Translations under genes and position numbers: made by a program
Part shown: piece by piece, positions 7,940-12,564 of the stretch
Numbering within the stretch: position 1 is the first letter of the stretch
Layout: every line of letters begins with the position of its first letter
The notes under the pieces: model-generated
Database searches by the model: none
The model's input: the letters and a program-made list of their open reading frames with translations, nothing else
Told to the model about the DNA's origin: nothing
From: CAYZZA01 sp964482685
GTDB lineage: Bacteria; Bacillota; Bacilli; Lactobacillales; Carnobacteriaceae_A
Assembly: GCA_964482685.1 (NCBI GenBank)
Contig: CAYZZA010000037.1
Location: forward strand, 1-12,564
DNA length: 12,564 nucleotides
Direction of reading: 5' to 3'

Positions 7940-7972
7940 AAATAAAATTCAGGCCTATTCTAAAAAATGGAC

Positions 7973-8003
7973 AGAAAAATTAGCCGTACACCTTTATTTT
8001 TCT
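7973..8003 (+). repeat. Inverted repeat before dnaG, overlapping the candidate -35
   Basis: AGAAAAAT (7973-7980) and ATTTTTCT (7996-8003) form a perfect 8-bp inverted repeat with a 15-base spacer. The arms have only one G-C pair each. It could be a weak terminator for the exporter gene or an operator over the promoter that follows, or chance in A/T-rich sequence. Confidence 0.3.
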
Positions 8004-8021
8004 CCAACTTTTTGGTATACT
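7993..8021 (+). promoter_or_regulatory. Candidate extended -10 promoter for dnaG-rpoD
   Basis: TATACT (8016-8021) matches 5 of 6 bases of the -10 consensus. It is preceded by TGG (8013-8015), the extended -10 element. The -35 region TTTATT (7993-7998), 17 bases away, is weak. Transcription would start near 8028, leaving a leader of about 110 bases that contains the hairpin at 8058-8083. Confidence 0.55.
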
Positions 8022-8057
8022 TAAAAATGTATGAGTACGAACAGTACGTATCAGAGA

Positions 8058-8083
8058 ACAAGCCGCATATTTGTGCGGCTTGT
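8058..8083 (+). other. Strong hairpin in the dnaG leader
   Basis: ACAAGCCGCA (8058-8067) and TGCGGCTTGT (8074-8083) pair perfectly over 10 bp with a 6-base loop. CTACGTTTTATG follows, with only four consecutive T. It lies between the candidate promoter and the dnaG start. It may act as a weak terminator or attenuator, or as a protective 5' mRNA structure. The structure itself is certain; the role is not. Confidence 0.7.
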
Positions 8084-8139
8084 CTACGTTTTATGCATGT
8101 TTTATGAAAAGAGAAGAAACAAAAAAGAGGTGCTGTGGC

Positions 8140-10011
8140 ATGCGTATACCTGAGGAAGTAATCGAAAACATACGTCAAGAAGCCAACATCCTAGATGTTG
8201 TCAGTCAATATGTCCAGATGAAAAAAAGAGGAAAAAACCATTTTGGCTTTTGTCCTTTTCACGAAGAGAAAACGGCCTCTTTTTCCATTCAAGAAGAAAA
8301 ACAATTGTTCCACTGCTTTAGTTGCGGCAGAGGCGGAAATGTCTTTTCTTTTATTATGGAGATTGAGGGACTGACTTTTCCAGAGTCGGTGATCAAAACA
8401 GCCGAGTTAATGGATATTGAACTCGACCCTACATTGGCTCGCTCTGTGGATCAATTCAAACCAGCGGAACACTCTGAAACAGGTCAGCTGCTCTCCTTAC
8501 ACGAACATGTCCAAGAATTTTATCATCACATATTGATGCACACGAAAACAGGCGAACCTGCTCTTGCCTATCTTGAAGAAAGAGGGCTTCATAAAGAGAC
8601 CATTGAACACTTTAAAATTGGGTTTGCGCCTGACCAACGTCACTTGTTACAAGCGTTTGCTTCTGAAAAAAAGGGATGGGATGAGGCGGTTCTTGAAAAA
8701 TCAGGTCTCTTCATCAAGAGAGACGACGGTTCCCTTCAAGATCGCTTCTACAACCGTATTATGTTTCCTTTGGCCAATCATCAAGGAAAAACCGTTGCCT
8801 TTTCAGGAAGGATTTTTAAAGAAAATCCCGATTATCCCGCAGCGAAATATTTAAACAGCCCTGAAACAGACTTGTTTAACAAACGAATGCTGTTGTTTCA
8901 TTTTGAAGCCGCACGCCCTTCTATCCGAAAAGAAAAAGAAACGTATTTATTCGAAGGCTTTATGGACGTGATTGCGGCGTACCAAGCAGGGCTCTCAAAC
9001 GCTGTGGCGACTATGGGAACAAGTTTGACAAGTGAACACATCCAGCAGTTAGAAAAGATAACGGATCATGTGATTTTGTCGTTTGACGGAGACGCTGCTG
9101 GAAACGAAGCCACCAAAAGATCGGCAGACTTTCTCACAAAGGAAACCCCTTTCTCTTTGGAAATTATTCCGTTTCCAGAAGGACTCGATCCAGATGATTT
9201 GATTCAAGAAAAGGGACCTGCGTATTTTTTGAATTTTATGAAAAATAGCCGACTCACCTTGATTGGGTTTTTGATGCGGTACCATAAAAAGGGAAAAAAT
9301 CTGCACAATGATAGTCAACGCATTGACTACATCAACACGATTTTAACCGAAATGACGCGTGTGCCTTCTGCTGTTGAACGAGAAGTTTATTTTAACCAAT
9401 TGTCGCAGGAATTTGGGTTGCCCGTAGACACATTGCGTGAACAATTTCAAACCGCTTATTTAACACATAAAAAAGAAGCGGTCTATGAACGAAAAGAGCA
9501 ATCCAAACACTTGGCGCGTACAGCCGCTTTCACGCAAGTCAAAAAGCAGCCACGACTGGAAACAAAAGTGACCAATGCCGAAAAACAACTGTTGAACCGC
9601 TTGTTTCATTTTGAAGAAGCACGACTCCATCTTGCCCACACGTACCCTGAGTTTCATTTCTATACCGAAGAATTCAATCTTTTGTATGTCTTGATGGACG
9701 AGTTTTATAGCCAACACACCCCAAATATGGGGGCGTTTATTGACTATTTAAAAGAGTCTGCGGCCAAGCAACTCGCTGTTGAAATCGAGTGGTTGTCTTT
9801 TGGAGACCACGTCACCACTGAAGAGCTAGACGATTGCATCCGAATTATTCAACAAGAACAATGGGTGGAAAAACTAGCTGAGACGAGAAAACAACTAGAA
9901 GACGCACAAAAAAGCAATGACTTGCTTGCACAACAAAAATTAGTGATGGAGATTATTTCTCTGAATCGAAAGATAAAAGAAGTCCGCTTAGAAGACCCGT
10001 TACAAACGTGA
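8140..10011 (+). CDS. dnaG: DNA primase DnaG
   Basis: DnaG makes the RNA primers for chromosome replication and works with the replicative helicase. The protein has 623 residues, normal for the family. The N-terminal zinc-binding domain has Cys38, His41, Cys59 and Cys62 (CPFH and CFSC). The TOPRIM core carries EGFMD with Glu272 and DGDAAG with Asp316 and Asp318, the metal-binding acidic residues. The C-terminal part from about residue 440 is the less conserved helicase-binding region. ATG at 8140 has AGAGGTG (8126-8132) 7 bases upstream. The in-frame ATG at 8104 has no ribosome binding site, and the open frame before it crosses the hairpin. rpoD follows after 120 bases, the usual macromolecular synthesis operon pairing. 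Confidence 0.97.
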   Translation: MRIPEEVIENIRQEANILDVVSQYVQMKKRGKNHFGFCPFHEEKTASFSIQEEKQLFHCFSCGRGGNVFSFIMEIEGLTFPESVIKTAELMDIELDPTLARSVDQFKPAEHSETGQLLSLHEHVQEFYHHILMHTKTGEPALAYLEERGLHKETIEHFKIGFAPDQRHLLQAFASEKKGWDEAVLEKSGLFIKRDDGSLQDRFYNRIMFPLANHQGKTVAFSGRIFKENPDYPAAKYLNSPETDLFNKRMLLFHFEAARPSIRKEKETYLFEGFMDVIAAYQAGLSNAVATMGTSLTSEHIQQLEKITDHVILSFDGDAAGNEATKRSADFLTKETPFSLEIIPFPEGLDPDDLIQEKGPAYFLNFMKNSRLTLIGFLMRYHKKGKNLHNDSQRIDYINTILTEMTRVPSAVEREVYFNQLSQEFGLPVDTLREQFQTAYLTHKKEAVYERKEQSKHLARTAAFTQVKKQPRLETKVTNAEKQLLNRLFHFEEARLHLAHTYPEFHFYTEEFNLLYVLMDEFYSQHTPNMGAFIDYLKESAAKQLAVEIEWLSFGDHVTTEELDDCIRIIQQEQWVEKLAETRKQLEDAQKSNDLLAQQKLVMEIISLNRKIKEVRLEDPLQT

Positions 10012-10048
10012 CGCGTGTGAACGGCCTAAACGGATCAATCGAGTTGCC

Positions 10049-10077
10049 TTGACGAGGTACAGAGATTTCTTGTTACT
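10049..10077 (+). promoter_or_regulatory. Candidate internal promoter for rpoD
   Basis: TTGACG (10049-10054) matches 5 of 6 bases of the -35 consensus. With a 17-base spacer the -10 would be GTTACT (10072-10077), only 3 of 6; TTACTT one base later is no better. It lies in the 120-base gap between dnaG and rpoD. Separate promoters for the sigma factor gene are known in related bacteria, but this one is a weak match. Confidence 0.33.
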
Positions 10078-10131
10078 TTTGTACACTTTCGCAGAAAAGA
10101 TGCATGAAAATACTTTTTGGAGGATGATTCA

Positions 10132-11253
10132 ATGGTCGCAAAAAAGAAAGATACCGCACTTCCTTATGAAGAAGCTGTTGAAAACTTTATCAACGAACGA
10201 AAAAAAGCAAATGAGACGACGGTTACCTACACTGTTTTAACACGAGAACTCGCAAATCCTTACACATTAGACCCTGAAGCCATGGAAAAACTCATAGACA
10301 CCATCGAAGAAAAAGGATTGGGCATTGTAGATGAAAAAGGACAGCCCATTGACAAGCAAATTGAAAAAGAAGCTAGAGCCGCTTCAAAAGCACGTCGAGA
10401 AGTGCTTACGGCTCCTCCTGGAGTAAAAATTAACGACCCTGTTCGCATGTATCTAAAAGAAATTGGCCGTGTAGACCTCCTAACAGCAGAAGAAGAAGTG
10501 ATTTTAGCCAAACGTATTGAGCAAGGGGACGATGAAGCCAAGCAAGAGTTGGCTGAAGCAAACTTACGTCTTGTTGTCAGCATTGCCAAACGCTATGTCG
10601 GTCGTGGCATGTCTTTTCTTGACTTAATTCAAGAAGGAAACATGGGACTCATGAAAGCGGTCGTGAAATTTGACTACACGAAAGGGTTTAAGTTTTCAAC
10701 CTATGCCACATGGTGGATCCGTCAAGCAATTACGCGCGCTATCGCCGACCAAGCACGTACCATTCGTATTCCTGTGCATATGGTAGAGACCATCAACAAA
10801 CTGGTTCGAGTCCAACGCCAGCTGCTTCAAGATTTAGGTAGAGAACCCACTCCAGAAGAAATTGGAGCAGAAATGGATCTTCCAACTGAAAAAGTTCGTG
10901 AAATTCTAAAAATTGCCCAAGAACCTGTTTCGTTAGAAACACCCATTGGAGAGGAAGATGATTCTCACCTAGGCGACTTCATTGAAGATAGTGAGGCAAC
11001 AAGTCCAGCCGAAAACGCTGCCTATGAACTCTTAAAAGAACAACTCGAAGACGTCTTAGATACATTAACAGACCGCGAAGAAAACGTTTTGCGCTTGCGT
11101 TTTGGGCTAGATGATGGACGTCAACGCACATTGGAAGATGTTGGCAAAGTCTTTGGTGTCACGCGCGAGAGAATTCGTCAAATTGAAGCCAAAGCACTTC
11201 GCAAATTGAGACACCCAAGTCGTTCAAAACAGCTAAAAGATTTCTTAGAATAA
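10132..11253 (+). CDS. rpoD: Primary sigma factor SigA (RpoD)
   Basis: The housekeeping group 1 sigma factor, which directs RNA polymerase to -10/-35 promoters. It has 373 residues, the typical length in Bacilli (B. subtilis SigA is about 371). Region 1.2 begins near NDPVRMYLKEIG (from 101). Region 2 has ANLRLVVSIAKRYVGRG, FKFSTYATWWIRQAITR and ADQARTIRIPVHM. Region 3 holds LLQDLGREPTPEEI. Region 4.2 has the helix-turn-helix in TLEDVGKVFGVTRERIRQIE (333-352). A short region 1.1 replaces the long acidic one of proteobacteria. ATG at 10132 has TGGAGGA (10118-10124) 7 bases upstream; the longer frame from TTG at 10117 would overlap that site. One residue looks odd: Val178 where I expect Glu. The gene is often called sigA. 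Confidence 0.97.
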   Translation: MVAKKKDTALPYEEAVENFINERKKANETTVTYTVLTRELANPYTLDPEAMEKLIDTIEEKGLGIVDEKGQPIDKQIEKEARAASKARREVLTAPPGVKINDPVRMYLKEIGRVDLLTAEEEVILAKRIEQGDDEAKQELAEANLRLVVSIAKRYVGRGMSFLDLIQEGNMGLMKAVVKFDYTKGFKFSTYATWWIRQAITRAIADQARTIRIPVHMVETINKLVRVQRQLLQDLGREPTPEEIGAEMDLPTEKVREILKIAQEPVSLETPIGEEDDSHLGDFIEDSEATSPAENAAYELLKEQLEDVLDTLTDREENVLRLRFGLDDGRQRTLEDVGKVFGVTRERIRQIEAKALRKLRHPSRSKQLKDFLE

Positions 11254-11255
11254 GC

Positions 11256-11276
11256 CTCCTCGTCTGAAAAGAGGAG
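11256..11276 (+). other. Small hairpin just after rpoD, no T-tract
   Basis: CTCCTC (11256-11261) pairs with GAGGAG (11271-11276) around a 9-base loop, starting 3 bases after the rpoD stop. The next bases are AACAACTGG, so it lacks the T-run of an intrinsic terminator. It may protect the 3' end of the mRNA or be incidental. Confidence 0.45.
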
Positions 11277-11282
11277 AACAAC

Positions 11283-11311
11283 TGGAAATTTGTTTGAAAT
11301 TCTGTTATTGT
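11283..11311 (+). promoter_or_regulatory. Candidate promoter for rplY
   Basis: TGGAAA (11283-11288), 4 of 6 to the -35 consensus, is followed 17 bases later by TATTGT (11306-11311), 4 of 6 to the -10. TGT (11303-11305) supplies an extended -10 element. It would give a leader of about 60 bases before rplY. I see no GTTT/GGGTAT pair typical of the sigma-B promoter known for ctc in B. subtilis. Confidence 0.4.
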
Positions 11312-11379
11312 AACAAAGAGGTTCTTTTAAAGAAACAACTTATTAAGAACTTACCCCACATCAGAAAGGTGAATCACGT

Positions 11380-11997
11380 ATGTCAATCAAAGCGACAAAA
11401 AGAGAAGAAGTTGGAACAATCGCTTCTAAAAAAGCACGAAATGCTGGACTTGTTCCTGCAAACATCTATGGAAAAGAGGTTGACTCTTTACCTGTCTTAA
11501 TTAATTTGAAAGAATTAGAAGACAAAATCAAAGAAGTAGGTTGGAACGGTGTCTTTACAATAGACGTTGAAGGCGATGCTTCTTACAATGTAATTGTAAA
11601 AGAATTTTCAAAAGCAGCCCTCAAACAAATTGTCTTCCACGTTGACTTGCTTTCCTTTAAAGAAGGAGAAAAAGTATCTATGACCATTCCAATCGTGCTT
11701 CACGGCGAAGAGAATGTCAAAGAAGGATTTGTTTCCTTGCTTCTAAACGAATTAGAAGTAGAAGTTGCTCCTTCTGAAGCACCAGAAGAGCTTGTTATCG
11801 ATGCATCTGACTTTAAAATTGGCGATACTCTAACCGTAGCAGATTTGAAAGTTCCTGCTGGAGTAGAAGTCACCACAGAGCTTGACTACGCTCTACTAAC
11901 TGTTACAGCTCCTGAAGAATTTGAAGAGCCAGAAGTAGCAGACGAAGATTCAGCAATGCCTGAACCAGAAGTTATCGGAGAAGATGACGAAGAATAA
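11380..11997 (+). CDS. rplY: 50S ribosomal protein L25 / Ctc (two-domain TL5 form)
   Basis: L25 binds 5S rRNA in the large ribosomal subunit. In Bacillus the homologue Ctc is also a general stress protein. This 205-residue protein is the long form. An N-terminal 5S-binding beta-barrel (about 1-92, with TKREEVGTIASKKARNAG and VPANIYGKEV) is followed by a C-terminal beta domain (about 93-185, with IDASDFKIGDTLTVADLKVP). The last 20 residues form a strongly acidic tail ending in EDDEE. ATG at 11380 has an AAAGGTG site about 8 bases upstream. The gene appears to be a single transcription unit, with its own candidate promoter and a terminator at 12020-12052. Its position between rpoD and trmK is not the one I know from B. 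subtilis. Confidence 0.95.
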   Translation: MSIKATKREEVGTIASKKARNAGLVPANIYGKEVDSLPVLINLKELEDKIKEVGWNGVFTIDVEGDASYNVIVKEFSKAALKQIVFHVDLLSFKEGEKVSMTIPIVLHGEENVKEGFVSLLLNELEVEVAPSEAPEELVIDASDFKIGDTLTVADLKVPAGVEVTTELDYALLTVTAPEEFEEPEVADEDSAMPEPEVIGEDDEE

Positions 11998-12019
11998 GAC
12001 ACTCTTTTTCCAGAAAAAG

Positions 12020-12052
12020 CAGTCAACCTTTTACGAGGCTGGCTGTTTTTTT
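12020..12052 (+). terminator. Intrinsic terminator after rplY
   Basis: CAGTCAACC (12020-12028) pairs with GGCTGGCTG (12037-12045) over nine positions, with one G-U pair and one mismatch. The loop is 8 bases and seven T follow (12046-12052). It begins 22 bases after the rplY stop and should separate rplY from trmK. Confidence 0.88.
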
Positions 12053-12105
12053 CTTTCTATAGTCGAAAAAAAACAGCACAAAGAGACGATACACGATGAA
12101 ACCAA

Positions 12106-12134
12106 TCGAATGAGTGGGCTTTGTCTGTTAAACT
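12106..12134 (+). promoter_or_regulatory. Candidate promoter for trmK
   Basis: TAAACT (12129-12134) is preceded by TGT (12126-12128), an extended -10 arrangement. The -35 candidate TCGAAT (12106-12111), 17 bases upstream, is weak (3 of 6). A promoter is expected here because a terminator lies just upstream at 12020-12052. The match alone is modest. Confidence 0.35.
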
Positions 12135-12156
12135 AAAAAAGGAAGTGGCTAGCAAA

Positions 12157-12564
12157 ATGGGAAACATACGGCTATCCAAACGATTGGCGGCTGTTGCTTC
12201 GTGCGTGCAGCCGGGAGAGCGCCTCGTAGACATTGGCTCTGATCATGCATACTTGCCTTGTGCATTGGTCGAACAAGGCGTTGTGCCCTATGCGATTGCA
12301 GGGGAAGTGGCTAAAGGTCCATTAAGTCGAGCAAAAAAAGAAGTACAAAAAAGACACTTAGAAGACCAAATAGATGTTCGTTTAGGCAATGGCTTACGCA
12401 TCTTACACGTGGATGACCACGTCACCACCGCAACCATCTGTGGAATGGGAGGCGAGTTGATTGGAGAGATCTTGGAAGATGCAAAGCAAACCGAGGCATT
12501 CCAACACCTCCACCACCTCATCTTGCAACCAAATGTCAAAGAGCACCATGTACGCAGATGGCTT
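12157..12564 (+). CDS. trmK: tRNA (adenine(22)-N1)-methyltransferase TrmK, N-terminal part
   Basis: The first 136 codons of trmK; the window ends inside the gene. TrmK uses S-adenosylmethionine to methylate N1 of adenine 22 in some bacterial tRNAs. The SAM-binding motif VDIGSDHAYLP lies at residues 24-34. It is followed by AIAGEV, the GMGGELI motif and LILQPN, all in the family order. ATG at 12157 gives MGNIRLSKRL, which fits the family's N-terminus. A GGAAG-type site at 12141-12145 lies 11 bases upstream. GTG at 12145 and TTG at 12121 are in frame without a stop but lack a well-placed ribosome binding site. trmK (yqfN) shortly after the sigma factor gene is the usual Bacilli order; here rplY lies between them. 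Confidence 0.93.
   Translation, partial: MGNIRLSKRLAAVASCVQPGERLVDIGSDHAYLPCALVEQGVVPYAIAGEVAKGPLSRAKKEVQKRHLEDQIDVRLGNGLRILHVDDHVTTATICGMGGELIGEILEDAKQTEAFQHLHHLILQPNVKEHHVRRWL

Noticed and set aside
8093..8107. Tiny leader peptide (MHVL) after the dnaG hairpin
   Set aside because: Four codons with no ribosome binding site and no codon bias that would suggest attenuation control.
8071..8139. N-terminal extension of DnaG from TTG 8071 or ATG 8104
   Set aside because: The frame runs through the leader hairpin, has no ribosome binding site, and the family's N-terminus begins at MRIPEEV (8140).
10260..10589. Minus-strand frame of 109 codons opposite rpoD
   Set aside because: Serine-rich and without domains; it is the mirror of the highly conserved sigma factor gene.
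12004..12019. CTTTTT/AAAAAG hairpin right after rplY as a separate terminator
   Set aside because: The A/T-only stem is weak, and the A-run probably belongs to the stronger terminator at 12020-12052.
1..12564. Mobile elements, CRISPR arrays, tRNA or rRNA genes, defence systems
   Set aside because: No transposase, integrase, repeat-spacer pattern or RNA gene was seen. Every long frame on the + strand is a conserved housekeeping gene or the exporter.

Overview
The window is a stretch of core chromosome from a member of the Bacilli (low-GC Gram-positive). The order ybeY-dgkA-cdd-era-recO-glyQ-glyS-...-dnaG-rpoD-...-trmK is the classic conserved cluster of that class. The sigma factor matches what I remember of Bacillus SigA almost residue for residue through regions 2 to 4. 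The T-box leader, strong AGGAGG-like ribosome binding sites and two-subunit glycyl-tRNA synthetase also fit. The ccpN/yqfL-type genes that Bacillus and Listeria carry between glyS and dnaG are absent, which leans toward Lactobacillales or a related lineage. That is inference; genus cannot be read from this.

Layout, all genes on the + strand. 1-2842: the end of ybeY (rRNA maturation), dgkA (lipid kinase), cdd (pyrimidine salvage), era (ribosome assembly GTPase) and recO (recombination). The first four overlap or nearly abut; an 86-base gap with a promoter-like sequence precedes recO. 2843-3168: a gene-free stretch holding a complete glycine-type T-box leader with its terminator. 3169-6140: glyQ and glyS, overlapping by 4 bases. 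6141-7939: a hairpin without a T-tract and a YwjA-like ABC exporter gene. 7940-8139: a candidate promoter and a strong 10-bp hairpin leading into dnaG. 8140-11253: dnaG and rpoD, with a possible internal promoter. 11254-12052: a leader, rplY (ribosomal protein L25/Ctc) and an intrinsic terminator. 12157-12564: the start of trmK, cut by the window edge.

Most of these genes serve information flow: rRNA maturation and ribosome assembly (ybeY, era, rplY), tRNA charging and modification (glyQS, trmK), DNA replication and repair (dnaG, recO) and transcription initiation (rpoD). dgkA and cdd add lipid-carrier recycling and nucleoside salvage. The ABC exporter is the outsider, and with the placement of rplY it is the main lineage-specific feature of the locus.

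Several gene starts were moved inward from the longest open frame because the ribosome binding site fits a later codon: dgkA (203), era (1041), recO (2033), the ABC exporter (6212), dnaG (8140) and rpoD (10132). I found no mobile element, CRISPR array, rRNA or tRNA gene, and no evidence of an undescribed biological system. The findings are local oddities in a conserved region.
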